Assembly (NCBI GenBank): GCA_963665785.1
Contig: OY762456.1
Location: 1,860,001 to 1,924,000, forward strand
Reading direction: 5' to 3'
DNA length: 64,000 nucleotides
Source: UBA7455 sp026713185
GTDB lineage: Bacteria; Pseudomonadota; Gammaproteobacteria; Pseudomonadales; Azotimanducaceae
The translations under genes and the position numbers were made by a program. The notes beneath the pieces were generated by a model that was not told where the DNA came from, made no database searches, and saw only the letters and a program-made list of their open reading frames with translations. Position 1 is the first letter of the stretch. Each line of letters begins with the position of its first letter. Positions 36,455-45,472 of this stretch are shown one piece after another.

Positions 36455-36473
36455 GAATATTGATTCATTATTC
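36455..36473. promoter_or_regulatory. Palindromic operator copy 1 (TetR autoregulation)
   Basis: GAATATTGATTCATTATTC, a 9-1-9 palindrome with one mismatch, ends 4 bp before the start of the TetR gene. The same palindrome occurs at 53075 and 53958. Confidence 0.75.
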
Positions 36474-36477
36474 AAAA

Positions 36478-37137
36478 ATGTCCAAAAGAGACCACAGTAT
36501 TCAGCCGGAGTCCAGGGGAAAATATGCACGTTCGGATGACACGCGCGCACGAATTCTGGCTGCCGCGCTCAAAGAATCCGTGCGAGTCGGATTTCACAAG
36601 GTTTCAATGGCAAATATCGCCGCCAGGGCAGAGGTCGCAGTCGGTATCCTGAACTACCACTTTGGCTCCCGCCAGGAAATGCTGCATGAACTGATGTCCT
36701 CACAGGTCCAGAACTTCTGGTTGCACCTGACACTGCCGCAAGACGGGCTGGGGTTCTTCGAATATCAGGCGGCGATACTCGGGGTTTACCTCGAGTTTCT
36801 GCACGCCAATCCAAATTTTGTGCACCTGTCCGAAGAGATTCGCCTGCATGAGCCCGAGTTGTACCGGCAAGGGACCTCTACCCATGTGGAAACCATTGTC
36901 AAGCGCATGGAGAGTGGCATCGATAGCGGTGAACTGCCAACCATGGGCACTGATGAGCTGCGCACTCGCGCCTACCTTATCCTCGGTGCATACACCTTTC
37001 TTGACCGGATGATTGAAGACGACAATTACCCCGGAGACGAATTCGTGATCACAACCTTTATGAACACGCTCAGGAACGGAATAATGCACGATTCAACCGA
37101 TTTCGTGACTACAGAACCCAAGACCAGAACTGATTGA
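36478..37137 (+). CDS. TetR/AcrR-family regulator (BetI-like)
   Basis: 219 residues from the ATG at 36478; a TTG six codons earlier lies inside the operator. The HTH is ARILAAALKESVRVGFHKVS followed by ARAEVAVGILNYHFGSRQEML, like BetI-type TetR proteins (NYHF, GSR). Its own operator, GAATATTGATTCATTATTC, recurs 16-17 kb away upstream of a cupin and of a TonB receptor. I infer that it is the local regulator of that catabolic region. The ligand is unknown. Confidence 0.9.
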   Translation: MSKRDHSIQPESRGKYARSDDTRARILAAALKESVRVGFHKVSMANIAARAEVAVGILNYHFGSRQEMLHELMSSQVQNFWLHLTLPQDGLGFFEYQAAILGVYLEFLHANPNFVHLSEEIRLHEPELYRQGTSTHVETIVKRMESGIDSGELPTMGTDELRTRAYLILGAYTFLDRMIEDDNYPGDEFVITTFMNTLRNGIMHDSTDFVTTEPKTRTD

Positions 37138-37251
37138 GGACCAGTGACCGGTGCTCCATTGGTAATGTATCGCACGATGGGTCACGACTTTCTGGCAAAA
37201 GCGGTGTGACGTATCGCCGATGTCCGGAAAATTTAATCAAAGGAGTCACAC

Positions 37252-37719
37252 TTGAAATCTTTGTTACCGCACAACGTTATACAAATTGCTTTTGTCGTAG
37301 ACGATATCGAAAAATATCTGGCAATGTATGCCAAATTGTTCGGCATCGAAACACCAGGCACAACCGTAACCGGGTCTCATGAGGAGACCCAGAGCAGCTA
37401 TCTGGGGGAACCTACCGACGGCCATGCCCGGGTTGGTTATATTCCTTTGGAGAACATTCTGTTGGAGTTTATCGAACCCATTGGAGGGCCAAGCGTATGG
37501 CAGGATTGTCTGGAGCAAAAAGGCAACGGCATCCATCATATTGCCTTTATCGTCAATGGCGTGAAGCAGGTTATTGGCGACCTGGAAGATTTTGGCCTGC
37601 CGCTGCTGCAGCACGGGAACTTTCCTGCGGCGGGAAACGTGCCTGGTGGTCAGTACGCCTACCTGCAGGGACTCAACAAATTGGGATTCGATGTTGAGCT
37701 GTTGGAATTTGACGCTTGA
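37252..37719 (+). CDS. VOC/glyoxalase-family protein
   Basis: 155 residues. The paired beta-alpha-beta-beta-beta units start with NVIQIAFVVDDIEKYLAMYAK and NGIHHIAFIVNGVKQVIGDL; possible metal ligands are the initial His/Gln, Glu in LLEFIEP, His in GIHHIAF and Glu at VELLEFDA. These proteins are lyases, isomerases or ring-cleavage dioxygenases. AAAGGAGT precedes the TTG start at 37252. It follows the TetR gene by about 110 bp and may be in its regulon. Confidence 0.8.
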   Translation: MKSLLPHNVIQIAFVVDDIEKYLAMYAKLFGIETPGTTVTGSHEETQSSYLGEPTDGHARVGYIPLENILLEFIEPIGGPSVWQDCLEQKGNGIHHIAFIVNGVKQVIGDLEDFGLPLLQHGNFPAAGNVPGGQYAYLQGLNKLGFDVELLEFDA

Positions 37720-37913
37720 CCAACTCGATTGTAGAAACTTCGCCTCAACTAGCATGATGGGGAGTTTCAGAGACTATAGAACCAAATGATATTTTACTAA
37801 GTGGAGAGTTGATCGTGACGGAAGTCACGACCTGTGACCACGGATTGCCTTGTTCTTGCGTATACTCAGGTATACTCTTGAGTTTCTGGCTTTAAGCCAT
37901 GTGGGGAGTGAGA

Positions 37914-38459
37914 ATGAAACTAATACCGGGCGCCAACGAGACTCCGGTTGTTAGTGCTTACCGGAGCAACGTCGGTTCGCTTCGTAATTTTCTGCGCCGT
38001 TTTTTTGAGTGTACTGAGGATATCGAGGATTTACTTCAAGAGACTTTCATCAAAACTTTCGAAGCGGAACATTCAACCAGTATTAACGTACCTCAAGCGT
38101 TTTTGTTCAAGACAGCCAGGAACCTGGCGATAAATGAATTAAGCCGTCGCGCCAGACATAAGAGCCAGGCAGTAGCGGATATTGACTCGTTGACTGTCTT
38201 AGTAGCTGAACGTGAAGAGCATGACGGCGACCCGGCAGCAAAGGCGGCCATTAGTGAGCGTCTGGCACGCGCAAGCAAAGCTGTTGATCGGCTATCACCG
38301 CGTGTACGCGAAGTTTTTCTCTTGCGGCACGTGGAGGGACTGAAGCAACGGGAAATTGCCCGGCGTTTGGGCATTGCAGAGAGTACAGTGGAAAAACATA
38401 TTGCCAGGGGTCTTGCACAGATAGCGCTGTCCAAGCTGAATCAGGGCTTACCAAAGTGA
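37914..38459 (+). CDS. FecI-like ECF sigma factor
   Basis: 181 residues from the ATG at 37914 (GGGGAG 6 bases upstream). Region 2 is in FLRRFFECTEDIEDLLQETF and region 4 in LSPRVREVFLLRHVEGLKQR followed by EIARRLGIAESTVEKHIARGL. It belongs to the iron-starvation/TonB-linked FecI group. Its stop overlaps the FecR start (GTGA). Residues KSQAVADIDSLTVLVAEREE are duplicated as a fragment at 43935-44034. Confidence 0.92.
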   Translation: MKLIPGANETPVVSAYRSNVGSLRNFLRRFFECTEDIEDLLQETFIKTFEAEHSTSINVPQAFLFKTARNLAINELSRRARHKSQAVADIDSLTVLVAEREEHDGDPAAKAAISERLARASKAVDRLSPRVREVFLLRHVEGLKQREIARRLGIAESTVEKHIARGLAQIALSKLNQGLPK

Positions 38460-39502
38460 GTACACAAATCATTGGTTTCCCAGATCGAAAGCATCTGATA
38501 AATGAAGCAGCCGACTGGATTGCAAAACTTGATGCCGGTCATCTAAGCGCCGCAGATCTCTCTTCCTTAAGGGAATGGGCTGGACGCAGCAAACAGCATC
38601 GCGATACGCTCGAACACGTAGCATCCGAGTGGGATGATCTGGCCATCCTCGCCCTCAGGCGGGCGCTGGTTCCAGTGGAGAAACAGGATGTACTCGATAG
38701 CACAGACCACAGTAGATGGCGGGGTTTTGCGAATGCCGCTGCGGTAGCTGGCGTCACCGTATTGTTTGGCGCCCTGGGCTGGTTTTTACAGTCTACGACG
38801 GCTGATACCACGTATGTCGCTGCCAATGGTCAATACGTTACCGCTATTGGGGAACAGCGTATCGTATCCCTGCCGGATGGATCAGAAGTTCACGTTAATA
38901 CCAACAGCCATCTGGAAGTCACCTATGGGGATGCCGGGCGTTCTCTAAGGTTGCTGCAGGGGGAAGCGTTCTTTGATGTTGCATCGGATGCGGAAAAACC
39001 ATTTGTCGTCCGAGCAGGACGAAGTGAAGTAGTCGCGATTGGCACCGCGTTTGCGGTACGCCTCGAAAGGATACATTCCGTGCGTGTTACGGTCAGTGAA
39101 GGTCGGGTAACAGTTGGCCGTACGGTCAGCGGACAGCGTCCTGTGGCAACCAGCAGTGCTGCGGCAGCACAGGTCAGTTCGGGCCAGACCATCGTGTTTG
39201 ACGGCGCGACGATCGACCCGGTACAAACACTCGACCCACCGCAGTTGTCCGGGCGTCTTGCCTGGCGCGACGGTATGCTCAGGTTCACTGATGAGTCTTT
39301 ATCTACCGTGATTGCTGAGGTTACTCGTTACACACCGCGTGAGATTGTGATTTCCGATCCCAGTCTGCGAGATCTGGCGTTTAGTGGTTATTTTCGCACT
39401 GGCGATACCGCAGCGCTGTTTAGCACCCTCGCCGCCGACTTCAACATCACCGCCACGGAAGTGGATGGTGATGTCATTTATCTCCAACACCATACACCCT
39501 GA
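38456..39502 (+). CDS. FecR-family antisigma factor
   Basis: 348 residues. The cytoplasmic N-terminal domain (NEAADWIAKLDAGHLSAADL, the DUF4880 region) is followed by a membrane segment near residues 90-110 (AAVAGVTVLFGALGWFL) and a periplasmic FecR domain (QYVTAIGEQRIVSLPDGSEVHVNTNS, RLLQGEAFFDVA, PFVVRAG). The C-terminal STN-like part (ISDPSLRDLAFSGYFRTGDT) contacts the receptor. It relays the state of the TonB receptor that follows 28 bp later. Confidence 0.9.
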   Translation: MSTQIIGFPDRKHLINEAADWIAKLDAGHLSAADLSSLREWAGRSKQHRDTLEHVASEWDDLAILALRRALVPVEKQDVLDSTDHSRWRGFANAAAVAGVTVLFGALGWFLQSTTADTTYVAANGQYVTAIGEQRIVSLPDGSEVHVNTNSHLEVTYGDAGRSLRLLQGEAFFDVASDAEKPFVVRAGRSEVVAIGTAFAVRLERIHSVRVTVSEGRVTVGRTVSGQRPVATSSAAAAQVSSGQTIVFDGATIDPVQTLDPPQLSGRLAWRDGMLRFTDESLSTVIAEVTRYTPREIVISDPSLRDLAFSGYFRTGDTAALFSTLAADFNITATEVDGDVIYLQHHTP

Positions 39503-39530
39503 GGACCTATCCACATCAGTGGATATTCAT

Positions 39531-42395
39531 ATGGCGGATTTTCTTTTCTCTTTTGTCACATACCGTACGGCATACCCAAGGGTCGCTCGATCTGCCATGA
39601 TCGGCGTCCTTTTGTTGAGTTTGACCAACCTGTCGATTGCCGACGATACGCGTCAGTTTGACATCGTGGAACAGTCAGCCGAAGTGTCGCTGAATGAATT
39701 CGCATTGCAGGCCGAAGTGTCGTTGTTATTCGTCGCGGAGGAGGTGCGTGGGGTAACCACACGTCGACTACATGGCGAATTCGCGGTTGAAGCAGCATTG
39801 ACAAGGCTTTTGGCCGGAACCCGACTTCAAGGTCGCATCAACGAATGGGGTGTGTTGACGGTGACACCGATGGCAGAAGTCGCGGTGTCTGTAACCAGGC
39901 AGAGTACGGGGAAAGATACAATGCATACTAAAAAGAGTTCAATATTTGGCCGTATCGGCACCGCCATCGCTACGGCCATATTCGCCACGGCCGGCGCGCC
40001 GGTGACAGCCGCGGAAGATGCGGGCAATGACACGTTGGATATCATCGAGGAAATCATCGTCTCAGCGACTTATCGCGACACGCGATTGATGGATACCCCG
40101 ATTGCCATTTCGGCAGTCACCGCAGAGGATATCCAGGTAAAGGGTATCGAAGACATCCAGACACTCTACCAATCGATTCCAGGATTGTCTTACCGCACGG
40201 GCACGCAGACCTTAAACTTTCTGTCTGTGCGCGGCATAACGCCGCCGGCTGGCGGCGGCTCGTCCGTAGGGGTCTACCTGGACAACATTCCAATGACCGA
40301 TAACAACTCGGGCGGCAAGTCGCAGCCTCTCGCGTCGCTGTTCGACATGGAACGGGTAGAGGTGCTGAAGGGTCCCCAGGGTACGCTCTATGGCGAAGGC
40401 AACATGGGCGGCTCGATCCGCTATATCACCAACAAAGTGAACCCGAACGAGTTCGAGATGTCGGCGCAAGCAGGCATGGAGGCAATCAGCAATTCAGATG
40501 ACCTTTCCTATCGCGCCGACGTGATGATCAACGTGCCCCTCATTCAGGATACCCTGGGATTGCGCGCGGTCATTTACAAACGCGACCGCGCTGGGGTCCT
40601 CGATCAGGTAGCCCCGGCCAACAGGAAAGACGTGGACACGTTCGAAGAGAACGGTTACCGCGTGAAACTCGCTTGGTACGCGACCGAGGATCTCGAGATC
40701 TCCGGCATATACAACCGCATCGACGGCGAATATAACGGCCCCGGTATCGCCTTCCATTGCTTTACCGAATCGACGCCGTTCGACCCGGGCGGTCAGGTGC
40801 CCCCCTACGACTTGCCCGGTACCACCTGCGCCGGACAAACGGACCAATTCCGCCGTGATCCCTATGTTACTCACCTTGCTCACGAGACGTTCACGAATGG
40901 CGGCTTCGACGATAACGAGATGATGAACCTCAGCATTCAGTGGGAACTGCCGTTTGCGACATTTACCGCGTCGACGTCATCTTTCGACCGGCAGACCGCT
41001 TACACCGAAGAGACGAGCCCGCGGGGCACTGCGCCGTTCATCGGCATCGTCAACTTTGCTTACTGTTTCGGCTTTTTACCTGTGTGCGGACCCGACACCC
41101 TGGCGACGGGCGGCTTGGGCGGTGCTTTTTATCGGGAAACTGACAGCACCGTGCAGGAGCTTCGGTTTGTCTCTAACAATACCGACAGTAAATGGCAGTG
41201 GACGGTCGGCGCCTATTTCAAAGAGGACGAATCCCAGAGCGCCCGGCACGAAGAGTGCTACAATGGCGGCTCACCCGTCTATCAGACGATCTCGACCCAC
41301 TGTTATATACAGTGGGGATTCTTCCCTGACGTGCCGATCGCCAACCAGGCGCTGATCGTGCAATTTCTGAACGGCCTCGTCGCGGGTGACACGAAGTTCA
41401 ACGACTTTGGCGAGGAATCAGTCTTCGGCCAGGTCAGCTACCGCATCAACGAGCAATGGGAGATCCTCGCGGGTCTCCGCTCTGCCAACGTTACCTTCGA
41501 CGGCATCGTGGCCGCAGGCGTCGATACGCGATCGAACCCCGTGAGTAATTTATCCGTCGACACGCGCGAGATTTCCCCCAAGGTGACGCTCACCTGGCGG
41601 CCTTTGTCCGACACCATGATCTACGGCACGATTTCCGAGGGATTCCGGCCCGGCATGGTCAATTCCAACCTTACGGGAAGGCTCGCAGAACTGGACGCGG
41701 TGCGGGCCGGTAATGCCATTGCGGAAGCCCATTACCAGCGGCTGGTCGACCATCAGACCGTCAATGGCGATACCCTCAGAAACTACGAGATCGGTATCAA
41801 ATCGACGATCCTGGACGGTCAGGTGAGTTATACGGCTTCCTTGTATCGGATCGACTGGGAAGACACGATCGTCGCGGTGCAGGAAAATATCGACGATGTC
41901 GTGGGCGTGAACCCGTTTCAGTACTTGTTCAACTTCAACGCGGGCGGCGCGACCAGCGAAGGCATCGAGATCGAAGTGCGCGCCCAATTGACCGAGGCGC
42001 TGTCGCTCAACGTCGGCGGCGACTTCAACTGGAAGGCCGAGGTCAGTGCGGGCGGCGCCGCAATTCCTCCCGGCAACCGCCTGGCGAATGCACCGGAATA
42101 CAGCACCTACGTTGCGCTCGCCTATGACTTTCAGTTCTTCGGCTACGACGCGACCGCACGTCTCGACGGCTATTCGGTCGACGAGTCGTGGAACACCGCC
42201 AACAACGAGCAGCCCGCGCCCGCCTACCGGACGGTTGACGCGCGTTTGACTCTCCGTGGCGGCGACCGCTGGCAGATCGCCGGATACTTTCGCAACTTGT
42301 TTGACGAGGAGATCATCTTCGAACTCAACCAGGTCGGCTACCGCTTCGGTCGGCCGCGCACGTTCGGCATTCAATTCAACTACGGTTTGAACTAG
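39531..42395 (+). CDS. TonB-dependent receptor with STN signalling domain and a second internal signal peptide
   Basis: 954 residues from the ATG at 39531. Residues 1-37 form a signal peptide (MIGVLLLSLTNLSIADD), then an STN domain (about 40-115, FDIVEQSAEVSLNEFALQAE). Unusually, residue 131 is a Met that opens a second, complete signal peptide (MHTKKSSIFGRIGTAI to APVTAAED, 131-161), with GGGGAAAG upstream. The TonB box IIEEIIVSATYRD (about 171-182), plug (LFDMERVEVLKGPQGTLYGEG) and beta-barrel ending in a terminal aromatic pattern follow. So the gene looks like a fusion of an exported STN domain to a complete receptor gene. FecI/FecR lie directly upstream. Confidence 0.87.
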   Translation: MADFLFSFVTYRTAYPRVARSAMIGVLLLSLTNLSIADDTRQFDIVEQSAEVSLNEFALQAEVSLLFVAEEVRGVTTRRLHGEFAVEAALTRLLAGTRLQGRINEWGVLTVTPMAEVAVSVTRQSTGKDTMHTKKSSIFGRIGTAIATAIFATAGAPVTAAEDAGNDTLDIIEEIIVSATYRDTRLMDTPIAISAVTAEDIQVKGIEDIQTLYQSIPGLSYRTGTQTLNFLSVRGITPPAGGGSSVGVYLDNIPMTDNNSGGKSQPLASLFDMERVEVLKGPQGTLYGEGNMGGSIRYITNKVNPNEFEMSAQAGMEAISNSDDLSYRADVMINVPLIQDTLGLRAVIYKRDRAGVLDQVAPANRKDVDTFEENGYRVKLAWYATEDLEISGIYNRIDGEYNGPGIAFHCFTESTPFDPGGQVPPYDLPGTTCAGQTDQFRRDPYVTHLAHETFTNGGFDDNEMMNLSIQWELPFATFTASTSSFDRQTAYTEETSPRGTAPFIGIVNFAYCFGFLPVCGPDTLATGGLGGAFYRETDSTVQELRFVSNNTDSKWQWTVGAYFKEDESQSARHEECYNGGSPVYQTISTHCYIQWGFFPDVPIANQALIVQFLNGLVAGDTKFNDFGEESVFGQVSYRINEQWEILAGLRSANVTFDGIVAAGVDTRSNPVSNLSVDTREISPKVTLTWRPLSDTMIYGTISEGFRPGMVNSNLTGRLAELDAVRAGNAIAEAHYQRLVDHQTVNGDTLRNYEIGIKSTILDGQVSYTASLYRIDWEDTIVAVQENIDDVVGVNPFQYLFNFNAGGATSEGIEIEVRAQLTEALSLNVGGDFNWKAEVSAGGAAIPPGNRLANAPEYSTYVALAYDFQFFGYDATARLDGYSVDESWNTANNEQPAPAYRTVDARLTLRGGDRWQIAGYFRNLFDEEIIFELNQVGYRFGRPRTFGIQFNYGLN

Positions 42396-42508
42396 AATTA
42401 TATTCATCGCGTCCCTCGTACCCGCAGAAGAGAGAATATATTGTGATACTTGGAGCGATGGTGAGTAGCGGGTAACGCCAGGTTGTTCCTGGAGCCGTCG
42501 GAGCGGAT

Positions 42509-43957
42509 GTGATGGTATCGCTAACGAGCAAGTTGAGCTACGGCATCGGGCAGGCGGCCGAAGGCATTAAAAGCAACGCGTTCAACTTGTTCTTGCTGTT
42601 TTTCTACGTGCAGGTGCATGGGCTGTCGGCGTCGCTTGCGGGCGTGGCTCTATTTATCGCGCTTTGCTTCGATGCCGTCTCCGATCCAGTTGTGGGCTAT
42701 TTGTCGGATTCGTGGCGGTCGCATTGGGGTCGGCGACATCCCTTCATGTATGCGTCCGCGATACCGCTCGCCATTGCGTTTTACTTCACATTCGTGCCGC
42801 CCGACGGATTGAGTCAAACTGGTCTGTTCATCTGGTTGACGGTTTTCGCCGTGCTGACGCGCGGCGCGATGACACTGTACCACGTGCCTCACATCGCGTT
42901 GGGCGCCGAGTTGTCGGACGACTACGAGGAGCGCACCGCGATCGTTGGGTATCGCATGGCGTTCGCCATTATAGGCAGCTTGCTCGTCTTCGCGTCGGTG
43001 GTGTTTTTTTTTCCGGAAAGCGAAGACGGTGCGCGCGGGCAAATGGAGAACGATAACTATCCGCCGTTCGCACTCGTGTGTGCGCTCGTCATGTGGATCA
43101 CGATTTGGGTCTCCGCGATCGGGACGCACAAGGATATTCCCCGCCTGCCGAAGGTTCCACCGCGGTCGGAACCGTTTCGTCTTTTTGGCGTGCTGCACGA
43201 GACCATGGTGGCGCTCCGCAATGCGAATTTCAGGTGGCTCTTTCTCGGCCACCTGACGTTTATGGTGATGGTCGGGATAATGTTCGCGCTCAATTTTTTC
43301 ATGTTCACGTTTTTCTGGGAGCTGGATGCGACGGATGTGCAGGTGGTGCTCACCATTTATCCGATTGGCGTCCTCCTGGGCGTTCCGCTGACGAAGTACT
43401 TCCACCGGTACTTCGACAAAAAGCCGGCCATCGTGTGGGGCCTGGCATGGTGGGTTTCGTTGCAGCTTCTTCCCGTCACACTGAGGCTATTGGGCTTTTT
43501 TCCGGACAACGACTCGGCGATTCTGGTCTACCACCTTGCAGGTATCGCCCTCATTCAGGGAATGGGCGTGAGCGTTGGCGCTGTGTCGTTCGGGTCCATG
43601 GTCGCCGACATCCTGGACGAGCAGGAGCTCAAAACGGGCCGGCGTCAGGAAGGGATCTTTTTCGCGGCCATGTCGTTCGCAGGCAAAGCAACGTCGGGGC
43701 TCGGCGGACTGGTCGCAGGCGTGAGCCTCGATCTGATCGATTGGCCGCAAGGTGAGGCGATACGAACGGCAGCGGACGTGGACCCCGAGATTATCGTGCA
43801 CCTGGGCTTGCTTTTTGGCCCCGGCGTCGCCGTGTTCGGGTTCGCCGCTGTGTGGATGTTCACCTTCTATCGACTCGACCGCGACGCTCACGCGGCAATT
43901 CTGGTCAAGCTCAAGACACGGCGGGAAGCCGCATCAGACAAAAGACCCAGGCAGTAG
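42509..43957 (+). CDS. GPH-type MFS sugar/cation symporter
   Basis: 482 residues, all 12 helices. Hallmarks are YLSDSWRSHWGRRHPFMYAS, YHVPHIALGAELSDDYEERT and DEQELKTGRRQEGIFFAA. The base composition is GC-richer than in the fecIR genes. The last codons (ASDKRPRQ) read into sequence derived from the fecI gene, so the natural C-terminus may have been replaced. It follows the TonB receptor by 113 bp and would move the imported compound across the inner membrane. Confidence 0.9.
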   Translation: MMVSLTSKLSYGIGQAAEGIKSNAFNLFLLFFYVQVHGLSASLAGVALFIALCFDAVSDPVVGYLSDSWRSHWGRRHPFMYASAIPLAIAFYFTFVPPDGLSQTGLFIWLTVFAVLTRGAMTLYHVPHIALGAELSDDYEERTAIVGYRMAFAIIGSLLVFASVVFFFPESEDGARGQMENDNYPPFALVCALVMWITIWVSAIGTHKDIPRLPKVPPRSEPFRLFGVLHETMVALRNANFRWLFLGHLTFMVMVGIMFALNFFMFTFFWELDATDVQVVLTIYPIGVLLGVPLTKYFHRYFDKKPAIVWGLAWWVSLQLLPVTLRLLGFFPDNDSAILVYHLAGIALIQGMGVSVGAVSFGSMVADILDEQELKTGRRQEGIFFAAMSFAGKATSGLGGLVAGVSLDLIDWPQGEAIRTAADVDPEIIVHLGLLFGPGVAVFGFAAVWMFTFYRLDRDAHAAILVKLKTRREAASDKRPRQ

Positions 43958-44034
43958 CGGATATTGACTCGTTGATTGTCTTGGTAGTAGAACGAGAACA
44001 GAATGACGTTCCGGTTGCAAAAGCGGCCATTAAT
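43935..44034 (+). pseudogene. Duplicated fragment of the fecI sigma-factor gene
   Basis: About 100 bp similar to 38153-38252 inside the FecI gene. It encodes QAVADIDSLIVLVVEREQND against QAVADIDSLTVLVAEREEHD, with one codon deleted later. It lies between the GPH carrier (overlapping its last codons) and the P450, with no start or remaining sigma domains. Confidence 0.85.
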
Positions 44035-44049
44035 TTGAGGTAAACAGCC

Positions 44050-45366
44050 ATGACTGAAATAGCGTATTCCCCCGACTTCGATCCTTATGCCATTGCCCTG
44101 GAGGACATCGACCCCGCCCTGGAGGAATTGTTCGAGGCAGATGCCCACTGGAGTCTCTTTGAAAGGTTGCGGAAGGAAGACCCGGTGCACTACACGGCCG
44201 ATGGCCCCTACGGTCCGTACTGGTCGATCACCAAGTACAGAGACATCTTCGATGTGGATACGGACCATGAAACCTTTTCTTCGGCCCACGGCATCCAGTT
44301 GTTGCGGAAGCGTCGGGACTCTGAGCCAAATCCCGAGCGGACCGAGGAAGAAAAGTGGGAGTGGGAGAAGGAAAAATATCAGGAACAGCGTGAAGAGATG
44401 GGTTACGTTTCGATGTTCATTGCGCTGGACCCGCCGAAGCACGACCTGCAACGCGCGACGGTGTCGCCGGTGGTCGCGCCACCTAACCTTAAAAAGCTGG
44501 AAAGTACGATTCGTGAACGCGCGGGAAAGATCCTGGATGACCTGCCGCAGGATGAAACCTTCAATTGGGTCGATCAAGTGTCCATCGAACTCACCACCCA
44601 GATGCTGGCGACCCTTTTCGATTTTCCCTTCGAAGACCGTCGATTGCTCACCCTGTGGTCTGACATCATCACTGATTCCGAAAGCGTATCACATCTGTCT
44701 CAAGAAGAGCGAAACGCCGCAATGATGGATTGTCTGGCAAGGTTTACGGTGCTTTGGAACGAGAGAATTGACCAGCCTGTCCAGTCAGATCTGATCTCCA
44801 TGCTGGCAAATGGCAAGGACACTCGCGATCTGAAACCGTTCGAGCTTCTCGGCAACCTGATCCTGTTGATCGTGGGCGGTAACGACACGACCCGTAATTC
44901 CATTTCGGGGGGCGTGCTGGCCTTGAATCAGAATCCGGACCAGTATGCCAAACTGATGGCTGATCGCAGTCTTATTCCCAATATGGCGTCCGAGATCATC
45001 CGCTGGCAAACGCCGCTGACCCACATGGCACGTAACGCGACACGTGATACGGAGCTTGGTGGCAAGAAAATCAAAGAAGGCGATCGGATTGCCATGTGGT
45101 ATGTATCGGGCAACCGGGACGAGGAACATATCGATCGGCCCAATGATTTCATTATCGATCGACCCCAAGCGCGACAGCATTTGTCGTTTGGCTTCGGCGT
45201 TCACCGCTGCATGGGTAATCGACTTGCGGAGATGCAGCTTCGCGTTCTATGGGAAGAGATCCTCAAGCGCTATTCGAAGGTTGAACTCGTTGGAGAACCC
45301 ATACGGACCCGGTCGACATTTATCAGGGGATATACACGGTTGCCGGTCAAGGTACATCCTATTTGA
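44050..45366 (+). CDS. Cytochrome P450, CYP153-like
   Basis: 438 residues. The heme motif LSFGFGVHRCMGNRLAE has the axial Cys at 387; the I-helix is LIVGGNDTTRNSISGGVLAL near 275-293, and EIIRWQTPL gives ExxR. The sequence strongly recalls CYP153 alkane/fatty-acid terminal hydroxylases (MALEDID-like N-terminus, MFIALDPPKHDLQRATVSPVVAP, MWYVSGNRD). These need a ferredoxin and a reductase, which are not adjacent. The likely role is terminal hydroxylation of an aliphatic chain. Confidence 0.9.
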   Translation: MTEIAYSPDFDPYAIALEDIDPALEELFEADAHWSLFERLRKEDPVHYTADGPYGPYWSITKYRDIFDVDTDHETFSSAHGIQLLRKRRDSEPNPERTEEEKWEWEKEKYQEQREEMGYVSMFIALDPPKHDLQRATVSPVVAPPNLKKLESTIRERAGKILDDLPQDETFNWVDQVSIELTTQMLATLFDFPFEDRRLLTLWSDIITDSESVSHLSQEERNAAMMDCLARFTVLWNERIDQPVQSDLISMLANGKDTRDLKPFELLGNLILLIVGGNDTTRNSISGGVLALNQNPDQYAKLMADRSLIPNMASEIIRWQTPLTHMARNATRDTELGGKKIKEGDRIAMWYVSGNRDEEHIDRPNDFIIDRPQARQHLSFGFGVHRCMGNRLAEMQLRVLWEEILKRYSKVELVGEPIRTRSTFIRGYTRLPVKVHPI

Positions 45367-45370
45367 TAGG

Positions 45371-45460
45371 AGCCTTCAGCGGGCCAAAATCTCGCCCTGC
45401 CGCTGTCGCGCGGCAAACAGGCCGGCTTACCTGGATTTTCTTCGTCATGTTATATGGGAG
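45371..45460 (+). repeat. Dispersed ~90-bp intergenic repeat, copy 2
   Basis: About 90% identical to copy 1 at 20252. The internal stem is GCCGC/GCGGC instead of GCTGC/GCAGC, a compensatory pair. It lies just after the P450 stop and before the convergent esterase. Confidence 0.9.
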
Positions 45461-45472
45461 ACACCGGAACTA

